Positions 34,018 through 43,321 of a DNA stretch of 64,000 bases are shown here, in pieces. Below the pieces are notes generated by a model, which worked only from the letters and a program-made list of their open reading frames with translations, was not told the DNA's origin and searched no databases. The stretch is taken from contig NZ_JAFBBR010000001.1 in assembly GCF_016907295.1 (NCBI RefSeq), forward strand, positions 2,914,001 through 2,978,000, read 5' to 3'. Source of the DNA: Microbacterium dextranolyticum (GTDB lineage Bacteria; Actinomycetota; Actinomycetes; Actinomycetales; Microbacteriaceae). Each line of letters begins with the position of its first letter. Position 1 is the first letter of the stretch. Position numbers and translations under genes: made by a program.

Positions 34018-34779
34018 TCATCGAGGCGCCATCCGGATCGCACCGTCGAGGCGGATGGTCTCACCGTTGAGGTACCCGTTGCGCACGATCTCGAGCACGA
34101 GGCTCGCGTATTCGTCGGGCCGGCCGAGCCGCGCCGGGTAGGGCACCTGCTGGCCGAGGCTCTCCTGGGCCGCGTCGGGCAACCCCGCGAGCATCGGCGT
34201 CTCCATGATCCCGGGCGCGATCGTGCAGACCCGGATGCCATGGCGCGCGAGCTCGCGGGCGATCGGCAGCGTCATGGCGTGCACGCCGCCCTTGCTCGCG
34301 GAGTAGGCGGGCTGCCCGATCTGGCCGTCGAAGGCGGCCACCGAGGCCGTGTTGACGATGACGCCGCGGTCGCCTCCGTCGACAGGATCGGTGCGCGTGA
34401 TGGCGGCGGATGCCTGGGCGATGACGTTGTACGTGCCGACGAGGTTGATGCGCACGATGCGCTCGAAATGCGCGAGGTCGGTGGGATGCCCGTCACGGTC
34501 CAGGACCTTGGCGGGCGGCGCGATGCCCGCGCAGTTGACGACGACGCGCAACGGCGCCACCGCGACGGCCGCGGCAACGGCGTCGGCCATCTGGCCGGGG
34601 TCGGTGACGTCGGCGGGTGCGAAGGTCGCGCCCAGCTCAGCTGCCCGCTCGGCACCGGCCGATGCGGGCAGATCGACGATCACGACGTGGGCGCCGGCCT
34701 CGGCCAGACGCCGCGCAGTCGCGAAGCCCAGCCCGCTGGCGCCGCCGGTGACGAGAGTGGATGCGCCGACGATCTCCAT
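34018..34779 (-). CDS. 3-hydroxyacyl-CoA dehydrogenase type SDR (HSD10-like)
   Basis: This 253-residue protein begins MEIVGASTLVTGGASGLGFA with an AAGGGGA site upstream; a longer start at 34842 lacks one. The catalytic motifs are NCAG, the Ser of NTASVAAFDGQIGQP and YSASKGG. The C-terminus ends GETIRLDGAIRMAPR, as in HSD10/FabG2-like enzymes that oxidise 2-methyl-3-hydroxybutyryl-CoA or similar. Together with the hydratase, thiolase and ETF genes in this window it fits acyl-CoA oxidation. Confidence 0.9.
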   Translation of the reverse strand: MEIVGASTLVTGGASGLGFATARRLAEAGAHVVIVDLPASAGAERAAELGATFAPADVTDPGQMADAVAAAVAVAPLRVVVNCAGIAPPAKVLDRDGHPTDLAHFERIVRINLVGTYNVIAQASAAITRTDPVDGGDRGVIVNTASVAAFDGQIGQPAYSASKGGVHAMTLPIARELARHGIRVCTIAPGIMETPMLAGLPDAAQESLGQQVPYPARLGRPDEYASLVLEIVRNGYLNGETIRLDGAIRMAPR

Positions 34780-34828
34780 GGATTCCCCTTCGAACTCCAT
34801 CGGGTCCACCGCGTGAGTCACGGTGCCA

Positions 34829-34848
34829 CCGCGTATCAGCATACGCGG
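34829..34848. terminator. short perfect hairpin
   Basis: CCGCGTAT-CAGC-ATACGCGG is a perfect 8-bp stem with a four-base loop, 9 bp after the stop of the reverse-strand gene at 34858-35370 and 50 bp upstream of the HSD10-like start. It may be a terminator for the first or an operator for the second. Confidence 0.45.
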
Positions 34849-34857
34849 AACTGCGTC

Positions 34858-35370
34858 TCACGTCTTGGGCAGAATCTGCGCCAGACGTCCGAGCATCTCG
34901 TGTGGTCGCGACAGCAGGATGCGTGCGTCGGCACGCGCCACGAGGTGCGCGAGCAGCCGGGCGGCGACAGCGGCATCCCTGCGCCGATAGCCCGAAAGAT
35001 AGTGGGGTGTCGCCCGCCACTCGAGCCGCGCACCGTCATCGGCGACGATCCGGACGGGGAAGGTGGGCGTCTCGGCGATGGAGCCCGACCCACCGAAGAC
35101 ACCCTCGAGCAGCGGCCCGACGACATCCATCACGGCGGGAGCGGGCACCCAGGTCGCGGGGATGTCGGCGTCGAGCTCTCGCACCTGCCGCCACGGCACG
35201 AACCCCGACGGCGCCGCACCGAAGGCCGGGACCAGTCCGTCGGAGCGCAACCGGACATGGTGAGCCGCAACGTCGCCCAGGGCGACTGCGGCTCCGTCGC
35301 CCTCGTCGGCCAGCGCGGTGAGGACTCCGACACGGCGAACAGCTTCGATGGGCACGATCCATTTCAGCAC
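34858..35370 (-). CDS. hypothetical protein (possible PH-like fold)
   Basis: I do not recognise this protein of about 170 residues. It has no signal peptide or membrane segment. The pattern HHVRLRSDGLVPAF...GFVPWRQVRELDAD resembles bacterial PH-like domains, in which a short beta strand is followed by a conserved Trp. A C-terminal helix-rich part (RRRDAAVAARLLAHLVARAD) follows. I used the GTG at 35370 (MLKWIVPIEAVRRVG); ATGs at 35454 or 35469 would overlap the divergent DUF488 gene start. Function unknown. Confidence 0.55.
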   Translation of the reverse strand: MLKWIVPIEAVRRVGVLTALADEGDGAAVALGDVAAHHVRLRSDGLVPAFGAAPSGFVPWRQVRELDADIPATWVPAPAVMDVVGPLLEGVFGGSGSIAETPTFPVRIVADDGARLEWRATPHYLSGYRRRDAAVAARLLAHLVARADARILLSRPHEMLGRLAQILPKT

Positions 35371-35452
35371 GTCGGGCGCCGGCCGCGTGCCAGCCGACGA
35401 CACAGGTACACGGAGGCTGGCGACGCAGAGGCGCGAAGAGTTGACTGGAATC

Positions 35453-35803
35453 ATGCAACTGCACGTCAAGCACGTCTACGACGAGGCGACGGATGCCGAC
35501 GGCTTCCGCGTGCTCGTCGATCGGCTGTGGCCGCGCGGCCTGTCCAAGGAGCGGGCGAGAGTCGACCTGTGGGCGAAGGAGGTCGCGCCGTCTGCGGAGC
35601 TGCGCCGCGCCGTCCACCACGAGGGGATGTCCTGGCCCGATTTCTCGGCCCGGTACCGCGACGAGCTTGCCGCCGACGGTGGAGTCGCGCGAGTGCGAGA
35701 CGAGATCGCGGGGCACGCCGTGGTCACGCTCCTGTTCGCCTCGCACGACGAGGAACACAACGGCGCCGTCGTTCTGCAGGAACTACTCGGCGCGAGCGAG
35801 TGA
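35453..35803 (+). CDS. DUF488 family protein
   Basis: This 116-residue protein begins MQLHVKHVYDEATDADGFRVLVDRLWPRG, the signature of the short DUF488 (YeaO-like) proteins. Conserved later motifs are DLWAKEVAPS and TLLFASHDEEHN. The biochemical function is unknown; members often sit near stress or nucleotide-metabolism genes. It is divergent from the hypothetical gene at 34858-35370. Confidence 0.88.
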   Translation: MQLHVKHVYDEATDADGFRVLVDRLWPRGLSKERARVDLWAKEVAPSAELRRAVHHEGMSWPDFSARYRDELAADGGVARVRDEIAGHAVVTLLFASHDEEHNGAVVLQELLGASE

Positions 35804-35921
35804 GCGAAGGGCCCGCGCGGATGCCGCGGGGCTCCGGCGCGGTCGGGTGTCGGCGGACCACGTCCGTCTTTTGTCGGCACGGAGCGGCACGCGCCCGGCC
35901 ACGCCGGGCAGAATGGGCGGG

Positions 35922-36647
35922 ATGAGCATCCCCACCGATCACGTCGACGCGCCCCGCACGGTCCGACGCCTCGCACGGGGAGCTGCCGTGACACCGGTGT
36001 GGCGCAACGCGATCGGGGGCGTCACCTTCCGCACCGACGACGGCCGCTACATCAAGCACGGACCCCGGAACGCCGAGACCTCCCTGCGCGCGGAGGCCGG
36101 CCGCCTCTCGTGGGCACGGCGCTACGTCGAGGTTCCCTCCGTCATCGAAACCGGGGCAGGCCCCACGAACGAATGGCTCGTCACGAGGGCGATCGAGGCA
36201 TCCTCTGCCGTCGAGCCGCGATGGATCGAACGCCCCGCGACCGCGGTCGGCGCCGTGGGCGAGGCGCTGCGAGCGCTGCACGATGCGCTGCCGGTCGCCG
36301 ACTGCCCGTTCGAGTGGACCGTGCCGGTACGCATCGCGAACGCTCGACGTCGAGGCATCCGGGTGCCCATCGACCTGCGCACGCCCCCGCCGGTCGACCG
36401 CTTCGTCGTCTGCCACGGCGACGCGTGCTGCCCCAACACGCTCCTGGACGACGACGGACACGGGGTCGCGCACGTCGACCTCGGCGCGCTCGGGATCGCC
36501 GACCGCTGGGCCGACATCGCCGTCGCCGCGATAAGCACGGAGTGGAACTACGGTCCCGGTTGGCAGGATGCCCTCATCGAGGCCTACGGCGTGAAGCCCG
36601 ACGACGAACGCCTCGCGTACTACCGGGCCCTCTGGAACGCGACCTGA
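35922..36647 (+). CDS. aminoglycoside 3'-phosphotransferase-like kinase
   Basis: This 241-residue protein has the APH fold: a small N-lobe with a Lys in RYIKHGP and the catalytic loop HGDACCPN (Asp167, Asn172), followed by the metal-binding Asp186 in HVDLGALGIADRWADIA. The last motif matches APH(3') enzymes closely. Similar chromosomal genes are common in soil actinobacteria, and many do not confer resistance, so the substrate is open. ATG codons at 35913 and 35922 are both possible. It stands alone, with a repeat-filled gap downstream. Confidence 0.85.
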   Translation: MSIPTDHVDAPRTVRRLARGAAVTPVWRNAIGGVTFRTDDGRYIKHGPRNAETSLRAEAGRLSWARRYVEVPSVIETGAGPTNEWLVTRAIEASSAVEPRWIERPATAVGAVGEALRALHDALPVADCPFEWTVPVRIANARRRGIRVPIDLRTPPPVDRFVVCHGDACCPNTLLDDDGHGVAHVDLGALGIADRWADIAVAAISTEWNYGPGWQDALIEAYGVKPDDERLAYYRALWNAT

Positions 36648-36760
36648 CGCGGCGCCTCACCCCGGGCATCCACACCTCTTTCTCGCCCGACTCACGCCCT
36701 CGCCCTCGCGCCTCGCGCCTCTTCGCCCTCGCCACCGCCCCTCGCCGCCGCCGGTTTCGG

Positions 36761-37156
36761 GTCTCATGCGGCCGCTGCCGTCGGCGCGAAGCGACCATCC
36801 ATGACCCCGAACCCGACGTCCCACCACCGCGACCGCCCACATGCGACCCCGAACCATGCCGGGCCCCACTTACCGAGATCCGGGGTCTCGTGTCGTCGCT
36901 CCTGCCGACCCACGGCGGCCACACGCGACCCCGAACGGGGGGCACCCGCGCACACGCGACCCCGAAGCTACACCCGGGCCACCCCGCAGGTTTGGGACCC
37001 CTTCTGGCCGCCATCCGCGGCCCGAGGCGGCCACACGCGACCCCGAACGGGGGGCACCCGCCCACACGCGACCCCGAACCCGCCACCACCACCGGCGTCG
37101 CCAGCCCCGAACCCGCCACCCGTCGCGCCACCGAAGGCGACCACACGCGACCCGAA
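36761..37156. repeat. CACACGCGACCCCGAA repeat cluster
   Basis: The 523-bp gap between the convergent kinase and glpK genes holds no gene but many copies of one unit. CACACGCGACCCCGAA occurs exactly at 36920, 36951, 37032 and 37063, with variants at about 36838 and 37142. Inverted relatives lie at about 36761 and 36879. The block 36917-36968 recurs at 37029-37080 almost unchanged, 112 bp apart. CCCCGAACGGGG inside it forms small hairpins. Confidence 0.85.
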
Positions 37157-37170
37157 GCCGGGCGCACGGG

Positions 37171-38685
37171 TCACACGACGTCGGCGTCGACCCAGTCCAT
37201 CGACTTCGTGACGGCCTTCCTCCACAGGCGCAGCTGACGCTCGCGTTCGGCCTCGTCGTCTCGAGGCACCCAGCGCCGATCCTCGCGCCAGTTCGCGCGC
37301 AGCTCGTCGAGGTCGCTCCAGAAGCCGACGGCGAGGCCCGCGGCGTAGGCCGCCCCGAGAGCGGTCGTCTCGGCGACGACGGGGCGCACGACCGGCACGC
37401 CGAGGATGTCCGCCTGGAACTGCATGAGCGTGTCGTTGGCGACCATGCCGCCGTCGACCTTCAACTCGGTGAGAGCGACGCCCGAATCGGCGGCGACGGC
37501 ATCCAGCACCTCGCGCGTCTGGAACGCGGTGGCCTCGAGCGCGGCGCGGGCGATGTGGCCCCGGTTCGCGAAACGCGTGAGCCCGACGATCGCGCCGCGC
37601 GCGTCGGAGCGCCAGTACGGTGCGAACAGACCCGAGAACGCGGGCACGACGTACACCCCGCCGTTGTCGTCGACCGACAGCGCGAGGCGCTCGACCTCGG
37701 CCGCCGACGAGATGATCCCCAGCTGATCGCGCAGCCATTGGATGAGCGAGCCGGTGACGGCGATCGAGCCCTCCAGCGCGTAGTGGGCCGGCTCGTCGCC
37801 GAGCTTGTAGCCGACGGTCGTGAGCAGCCCGTTGTCGGATGCCACGATCTCGGTCCCGGTCTGGAAGATCAGGAAGTTGCCCGTGCCGTACGTGTTCTTG
37901 CTGTCGCCGGCGTCGAACGCCGCCTGCCCGAAGGTCGCCGCCTGCTGATCGCCGAGAATGCCCGCCACCGGCGTCTCGCGCAGGAGCGAGGTTCCCCGGG
38001 CGACGCCGTAGACCTCGCTGGAGGAACGGATCACGGGCATCATCGACCGCGGCACGCCGAAGTCGGCGAGGATGTCGTCGCGCCACTGCAGGGTCTTCAG
38101 GTCCATGAAGAGCGTCCGCGACGCGTTCGTCACGTCGGTCGCGTGCACCCCTCCCCGAGGGCCGCCGGTGAGGTTCCAGAGCACCCACGTGTCGGGCGTG
38201 CCGAAGAGCAGGTCGCCCGCCTCGGCCTTCTCGCGGGCCCCCTCGACGTTCTCGAGGATCCAGGCGATCTTCGTGCCCGAGAAGTAGGTCGCCAACGGCA
38301 GGCCGACGACGTCCTTGTAGCGATCGACACCGGCATCCCCCGCGAGACGGTCGACGATCGACTGAGTGCGCGTGTCCTGCCAGACGATCGCGTTGCAGAC
38401 GGGGATGCCCGTCGTGCGGTCCCACACGATCGCGGTCTCGCGCTGGTTCGTGATCCCGACGGCCGCGATGTCGTGTCGGGTCGCGTCGGCACGGCCCAGC
38501 GCGATGCCGATGACCTCGCGCATGTTGTCGCGGATCTCGATCGGGTCGTGCTCGACCCAGCCGGCCCGCGGCATGATCTGCTCGTGTTCCTTCTGCCCGA
38601 CCGCGACGACCGCGCCCTTCTTGTCGAAGACGATCGCGCGGCTCGAGGTGGTGCCCTGATCGAGGGCGATGACGTAGCGGGGCAT
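37171..38685 (-). CDS. glpK: glycerol kinase
   Basis: This 504-residue FGGY-family kinase begins [20 protein letters not shown] and phosphorylates glycerol with ATP. The family signatures are [14 protein letters not shown] near residue 135 and [24 protein letters not shown] near residue 405. Length is standard. No glycerol facilitator or GlpD is next to it; instead it follows ykoC by 56 bp on the same strand and may be read partly from the thiamin-regulated operon. A second ATG three codons upstream (38694) is possible. Confidence 0.96.
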   Translation of the reverse strand: MPRYVIALDQGTTSSRAIVFDKKGAVVAVGQKEHEQIMPRAGWVEHDPIEIRDNMREVIGIALGRADATRHDIAAVGITNQRETAIVWDRTTGIPVCNAIVWQDTRTQSIVDRLAGDAGVDRYKDVVGLPLATYFSGTKIAWILENVEGAREKAEAGDLLFGTPDTWVLWNLTGGPRGGVHATDVTNASRTLFMDLKTLQWRDDILADFGVPRSMMPVIRSSSEVYGVARGTSLLRETPVAGILGDQQAATFGQAAFDAGDSKNTYGTGNFLIFQTGTEIVASDNGLLTTVGYKLGDEPAHYALEGSIAVTGSLIQWLRDQLGIISSAAEVERLALSVDDNGGVYVVPAFSGLFAPYWRSDARGAIVGLTRFANRGHIARAALEATAFQTREVLDAVAADSGVALTELKVDGGMVANDTLMQFQADILGVPVVRPVVAETTALGAAYAAGLAVGFWSDLDELRANWREDRRWVPRDDEAERERQLRLWRKAVTKSMDWVDADVV

Positions 38686-38741
38686 GCGGACCATCCTGGC
38701 CGGGATGCCGCGCGACCGGAAGCAGCAGCGCGCGCCCGGTC

Positions 38742-39530
38742 TCAGCTCGGCCCGAGGATGAAGTTCCAGGTGCCGGCGGCGACGGAGGCCGTCACCGCGA
38801 TCGCCGAGACCGCCGCGCCGATCGCGACGAGCGCCCATTCGCGGCCGCCGAATGTCGACGCACGCGCCCAGGTACGGCGCACCGGAGCGCCGAAGCCGCG
38901 CGCCTCCATCGCCGTGGCGAGCTTCGAGCCGCGGCGGATCGAGAGCACGAGCAGCGCGAAGGCCATCCCGACGAACCGGCGGATGCGACCCCGGTCGGCG
39001 ACGCCGCGTGCGCGGCGGGCGAGCTCGATCGCCCGCCAGTCGTCGAGGAACAGGCCCACCATGCGAAGCCCCGCGAGAGCACCGAGCACGAATCGGGCCG
39101 GCAGTCGCACGATCTGCGCGAGCCCGTCGGCGAGGTCGGTGGGATCGACCGTCACGAAGAGCACGACCGAGGGCAGCGCCACGGCCAGCACGCGGAAGAA
39201 GGTCGCCAGCGCGAGCGCGAGCGAGCCGTCGCTGATGCGCAGCACGAGCCACTCGACGTAGATGTGACCGGATGCCTGGCCGTACAGCGCGATCGTCAGC
39301 GCGGTGAGGGGCGCCGCGATCCACACCGGCCAGGTGCGCAGCCAGAACTCGCGCCAGCCGAGCCCGGCGAACAGGAACAGCACGCACTCGAGGGCGAGCG
39401 CGACCGACGCCGACACCCAGTCGATCGTGAGGATCAGCGGCAGCGCGATGAGGGCGCTCGCGGCGAGCTTCGCGACCGGGTTGATGCGGGCGACGGCGCC
39501 CGTGCGCGCGCGGTTGTCGAGAAGCGTCAT
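38742..39530 (-). CDS. ykoC: ECF transporter T component (hydroxymethylpyrimidine uptake)
   Basis: This 262-residue CbiQ-type membrane protein has several hydrophobic segments and the two ATPase-coupling motifs of EcfT proteins, ELARRARGV and AMEARGFG near residues 165-215. It links the S subunit YkoE to the double ATPase YkoD. The order ykoE-ykoD-ykoC behind a TPP riboswitch identifies it as the thiamin-precursor transporter. It overlaps ykoD by ATGA. Confidence 0.9.
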   Translation of the reverse strand: MTLLDNRARTGAVARINPVAKLAASALIALPLILTIDWVSASVALALECVLFLFAGLGWREFWLRTWPVWIAAPLTALTIALYGQASGHIYVEWLVLRISDGSLALALATFFRVLAVALPSVVLFVTVDPTDLADGLAQIVRLPARFVLGALAGLRMVGLFLDDWRAIELARRARGVADRGRIRRFVGMAFALLVLSIRRGSKLATAMEARGFGAPVRRTWARASTFGGREWALVAIGAAVSAIAVTASVAAGTWNFILGPS

Positions 39531-41017
39531 CGCGCACCCCCTGCCGCGCCGCCGGGCTCGCCGACATCAGCACCCCCGCCGAGACGGAAGGTCCGGGCAT
39601 CCAGGGCGCGGACGACCTGCGCGTCGTGCGTGATCGTCACGATCGCCGATCCGTCGTCGCGCAGCTGCGCGAGCAGGGCGACGAGCTCGCTCCACGTGCG
39701 GGCGTCCTGCCCGAAGGTCGGCTCGTCGAGCACGATGACGCGCGGCGCGGTGGCGAGCACGGATGCCACCGTCAGCCGACGCTTCTCGCCGCCCGACAGG
39801 GTGTAGGGGTTCGCGCGCGCGAGCGGCGCGAGCCGCAGCCGCTCCAGCAGCTCGTCGACGCGGGATGCCGTGAGCCCGGGCTCCAGGCCGAGGGCGCGAG
39901 GCCCGACCTCCAGCTCCTCGCGCACGGTACGGGCGAGGAGCTGATGCTCGGGATCTTGGAAGACGGTGCCGATCCGGGTCAGCAGGTCGCGCGAGCGCCA
40001 GCGGATCGGGGCGGCGTCGAGCCCGTCGGCGAGCTCGGGTCGCGCGTGCACCTCTCCCCGTGCCGGGGCGAGGAGCCCGGCGAGGGTGAGGCCGAGCGTC
40101 GACTTACCGGCGCCGTTCGGCCCGACGATCGCCAGCGCACTGCCGGCGTGCACATCCAGGTCGATCCCCGTGGCGACGGGAACCGCCCGCACCCGGGCGA
40201 CCGCCGCGGCACGCGCCTCGATGAGCACGTCACCCGGAGCTCGTGCGGGCGGGGGCGGCACGGCGGGCGGGATGCCCGGTACCCACACGCCGCCGCGGGC
40301 GAGCTCCGCTCCGCGCTCGCCGAGCACGCGATCGGGCGGTCCGTCGGCGACGACACCGCCGTCGCCCAGCACCACGACCCGGTCGACGAGCGGCAGCCAG
40401 ACCTCGACCCGATGCTCCACGACGACGAAGGTCGCGCCGGTGGCATCCAGCACCCGACCCACCGCGGCGCGCACGTCCTCCACCCCGGCGGGGTCGAGAT
40501 TGGCGGTCGGCTCGTCGAGCAGCAGCAGCCCCGGGCGCATCGCGAGGGCCCCGGCGAGCGCGAGCCGCTGCTTCTGCCCGCCCGACAGCGCCGACGTGGG
40601 ACGGTCGAGCGGAACGTGCAGGCCCACGGCATCCAGCGCCGCCCGCACGCGCGGCCAGATCTCCCCGCGCGGCACGCCGAGGTTCTCGCACCCGAAGGCG
40701 ACGTCGTCACCGACCCGAGAGAGGATCACCTGCGCATCGGGGTCTTGCAGCACGAGCCCCGCGCGCCCGCGCGAGGCTCCGGCCGGCGCGCCGTCGATGC
40801 GCAGCTCGCCCGACGCCTCACCCTCTTCGTCGCCGCCGAGCACACCCGCCAGTCCGTGCAGCAGAGTCGACTTTCCCGCACCCGACGCGCCGAGCAGCAG
40901 CACGCGCTCGCCGGGTGCGATCTCGAGCGACACGTCGCGCACGGCCCAGGCCCGCCGAGACGCGTGACGCCATCCCCAGCCGCGCGCCGAGACGGCGGCG
41001 GGGCCGTCGCCGGTCAC
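39527..41017 (-). CDS. ykoD: ECF transporter double ATPase (hydroxymethylpyrimidine uptake)
   Basis: One polypeptide of about 496 residues contains two ABC ATPase domains. The Walker A motifs are GASGAGKST and GPNGAGKST, and the signatures are LSGGQKQR and LSGGEKRR. It energises uptake by YkoE/YkoC. The exact start is uncertain: I use a GTG at 41017, four bases after the ykoE stop, while an ATG at 41089 would overlap ykoE by 68 bp. Confidence 0.9.
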   Translation of the reverse strand: MTGDGPAAVSARGWGWRHASRRAWAVRDVSLEIAPGERVLLLGASGAGKSTLLHGLAGVLGGDEEGEASGELRIDGAPAGASRGRAGLVLQDPDAQVILSRVGDDVAFGCENLGVPRGEIWPRVRAALDAVGLHVPLDRPTSALSGGQKQRLALAGALAMRPGLLLLDEPTANLDPAGVEDVRAAVGRVLDATGATFVVVEHRVEVWLPLVDRVVVLGDGGVVADGPPDRVLGERGAELARGGVWVPGIPPAVPPPPARAPGDVLIEARAAAVARVRAVPVATGIDLDVHAGSALAIVGPNGAGKSTLGLTLAGLLAPARGEVHARPELADGLDAAPIRWRSRDLLTRIGTVFQDPEHQLLARTVREELEVGPRALGLEPGLTASRVDELLERLRLAPLARANPYTLSGGEKRRLTVASVLATAPRVIVLDEPTFGQDARTWSELVALLAQLRDDGSAIVTITHDAQVVRALDARTFRLGGGADVGEPGGAAGGAR

Positions 41018-41021
41018 CGGG

Positions 41022-41666
41022 TCAGACGAGGGCGCGACGTTCGCGCCCCGAAGCGAAGCGGTCGAGTGCGCCGGTCGCGGCGAGTCCACGAGCGAGGAAC
41101 CACGACAGCGCGCCGGCGATCACCGCCCCCGAGATCGCGGTGCAGATGAGGTAGACGACGGTGAAGGCGGCGTCGGCTCCGACGTACCAGAGCACGAGGT
41201 TGTTGATGCCGCCCGCGATGGCGGCACCGGCACCGGCGAGGATCGCGACCGGCAGCGACCAGGCGCGGTAGAGGAACAGCAGGAAGATGAGCTCGGCACC
41301 GAGACCCTGGACGAGGCCGGCCTCGATCGTGAGGAATCCGCCCCACTGGTTGCCGATGAGTGCCGAGACGACGGCGGCGAGCGTCTCGGTGTAGATGGCG
41401 GCGCCGGGCTTGCGGATGATCAGCGCACCGAGCACGCCGGCGAACAGCCACGGGCCGTCCAGCAGACCCTGCAGGCCGGGCAGCAGCGGGTCGAGCAGCG
41501 CCTTCGGGCCGAGGTAGCCGATGTTCCAGAGCAGGAAGATCAGACCGGATGCCACGCCGATGACGCTGGCCACGACGATGTCGACGACGCGCCAGCGCAG
41601 GCGACCGAAGCCGGGCCCCGACGTGGTCGAGGACGTGACGGTGGATGGGGACGCCGAAGCGTGCAT
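41022..41666 (-). CDS. ykoE: ECF transporter S component for a thiamin precursor
   Basis: This 214-residue membrane protein has five or six hydrophobic segments (VVASVIGVASGLIFLLWN first) and the YkoE-family core IEAGLVQGLGAELIF and GGINNLVLWYVGADA. It should bind hydroxymethylpyrimidine or a related thiamin precursor. The ATG follows GGAGGAG, which lies at the 3' end of the TPP aptamer, so translation is likely shut off when thiamin pyrophosphate is bound. Confidence 0.92.
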   Translation of the reverse strand: MHASASPSTVTSSTTSGPGFGRLRWRVVDIVVASVIGVASGLIFLLWNIGYLGPKALLDPLLPGLQGLLDGPWLFAGVLGALIIRKPGAAIYTETLAAVVSALIGNQWGGFLTIEAGLVQGLGAELIFLLFLYRAWSLPVAILAGAGAAIAGGINNLVLWYVGADAAFTVVYLICTAISGAVIAGALSWFLARGLAATGALDRFASGRERRALV

Positions 41667-41675
41667 GTTCTCTCC

Positions 41676-41760
41676 TCCCTGCGCCGGCATGATCCGGATC
41701 AGGTTCGACGGTCGAAGCGTGGATCGCTTCCTCTCAGCCCGGCTCACCGGACTCCCGTGG
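41676..41760 (-). ncRNA. TPP riboswitch (THI element)
   Basis: On the reverse strand the sequence shows the THI consensus parts in order: GGGAGTCCGG, GGGCTGAGAGG, CGACCGTCGAACCTGATC and CGGATCATGCCGGCGCAGGG, followed at once by the Shine-Dalgarno GGAGGAG of ykoE. This is the thiamin pyrophosphate aptamer. The closeness of its 3' side to the ribosome site suggests translational control. Confidence 0.93.
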
Positions 41761-41806
41761 TTACGTGACATCGAGTATAGGCACGAACGGGTAGTAGTTT
41801 GAGCGA

Positions 41807-43300
41807 GTGACCGTGGAAGATGCGCCGACCTCGCGGCGTGCCCGACGAGAGGCCGGCGCACCGACGGGCCCGGTGGCTGCCGAGGCCCCGGCCACGCCCG
41901 CGCCGGATGAGGGCGCGGCACCTGAGGCCTCCCCCGAGACGTACGCATTCGTGACGGCGTCGACGCCCCGCCCGTCGTCGCGCACGGCCCTCGCGTGGCT
42001 CGACGACGACGCGGTCGCGGCGACCGCCGCGGTACCCGCTGCACTCGCCGATGCCGCGCCGGATCTGCTCGCGCGACGCCCGCGCCGCTCGCCCCTGCGG
42101 GCCGGGGTCGTCGTGCCGGTGCTCTCGGTGGTGGGCGTCGTCGGCGCGTATGCGGCGGCGACGCTGCTCTGGCCGCTGTCCGCTGTCACCCCGACCGTCG
42201 AGTCGATCCGGATCGCCGACATCTCCTCGCCGGCCTCGGCGGTCTCGTGGCCGGCCGAGGGATCCGCGGCCGTCGGCGTCGAGGGGTTCGACGCCGTGGC
42301 ATCCTCGACGAACGACCGCGCCCCGATCGCCAGCATCAGCAAGGTCGTCACCGCGCTCATGGTGCTCGAGCAGATGCCGCTGTCGCCTGGGCAGAGCGGC
42401 CCGAGCTTCTCGTTCACGTCGAGCGACGAGCGGGAGTACAACAACTACCTCGCGAAAGACGAGTCCGCTCTCGACGTTCCGGTGGGTGGCTCACTGACGC
42501 AGTATCAGATGCTGCAGGGGATGCTGATCGGGTCGGCGGGGAACTACACCGACCGGCTCGCGAGTTCGATCTGGCCGAGCGACACGGTCTTCGCGAAAGC
42601 GGCGGCCGACTGGCTCGCCCGCCACCACCTGTCCGGCATCACCATGGTCGAGCCCACCGGGATCGACCCCGAGAACTCCGCCGACCCGGCGTCGCTCATC
42701 GCGCTGGCCCGACTCGCCCTCGCCGACCCGGTGATCGCCGAGATCGTCAAGACACCCTCGGTCGATCTGCCCGGCGCCGGCACCGTCGTCAACACGAACG
42801 ATCTGCTCAGCGATCCGGCGGTCATCGGAGTCAAGACCGGCTCGCTCGACACGGGGTACAACCTACTCGCCGCACGTCAGCAGACCGCCGGGGATGCCAC
42901 CGTGCGCGCGTACGCAGTGACGCTCGGCCAGGCGAGCCACGAAGAACGCAACACCCAGACCGCGCGGCTGCTCGACGAGGTCGCCGCCGAGGCCTCGCAG
43001 CCGCGGCTCGTGCCCGCCGGCACCCTGGCCGGTGTCGTGACGACGAAATGGGGCGGGGCCGCGAACATCGTGACCGACGCCGATGCCTCGCTGCTGCTGT
43101 GGAACGGTGCGACAGCACCGGTGGCATCCGACATCTCACTCGGCGACGCCCGTACCGCGAATGCAGCCGTCGGCACCGCGACGGCGACCGGTCCCCTCGG
43201 CACGACGTCGACGGGACTGCACCTGACGGGTGATCTGCCCGATCCGGATGCCTGGTGGCGCCTCACCCATCCGCTCGAGCTGTGGGGTCTCGCCGGCTGA
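41807..43300 (+). CDS. D-alanyl-D-alanine carboxypeptidase-like protein (peptidase S11)
   Basis: This 497-residue protein has a long cytoplasmic Ala/Pro/Glu-rich N-terminus, one membrane segment at about residues 98-125 and an extracellular penicillin-binding domain. The active-site motifs are SISK (S176-K179) and KTG (343-345). The middle motif reads SAGN (243-246) instead of the common SGN, with one residue between. It would trim peptidoglycan stem peptides. The GTG at 41807 is one of two nearby GTG starts. It is divergent from the TPP-controlled ykoE operon. Confidence 0.85.
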   Translation: MTVEDAPTSRRARREAGAPTGPVAAEAPATPAPDEGAAPEASPETYAFVTASTPRPSSRTALAWLDDDAVAATAAVPAALADAAPDLLARRPRRSPLRAGVVVPVLSVVGVVGAYAAATLLWPLSAVTPTVESIRIADISSPASAVSWPAEGSAAVGVEGFDAVASSTNDRAPIASISKVVTALMVLEQMPLSPGQSGPSFSFTSSDEREYNNYLAKDESALDVPVGGSLTQYQMLQGMLIGSAGNYTDRLASSIWPSDTVFAKAAADWLARHHLSGITMVEPTGIDPENSADPASLIALARLALADPVIAEIVKTPSVDLPGAGTVVNTNDLLSDPAVIGVKTGSLDTGYNLLAARQQTAGDATVRAYAVTLGQASHEERNTQTARLLDEVAAEASQPRLVPAGTLAGVVTTKWGGAANIVTDADASLLLWNGATAPVASDISLGDARTANAAVGTATATGPLGTTSTGLHLTGDLPDPDAWWRLTHPLELWGLAG

Positions 43301-43321
43301 GCCACGCCGCGCGCGGATGCG

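Noticed and set aside
36761..37156. CRISPR-like array of CACACGCGACCCCGAA
   Set aside because: Repeat spacing is irregular (31, 81, 31, 79 bp), units occur in both orientations, the intervals are themselves duplicated and no cas gene is near.
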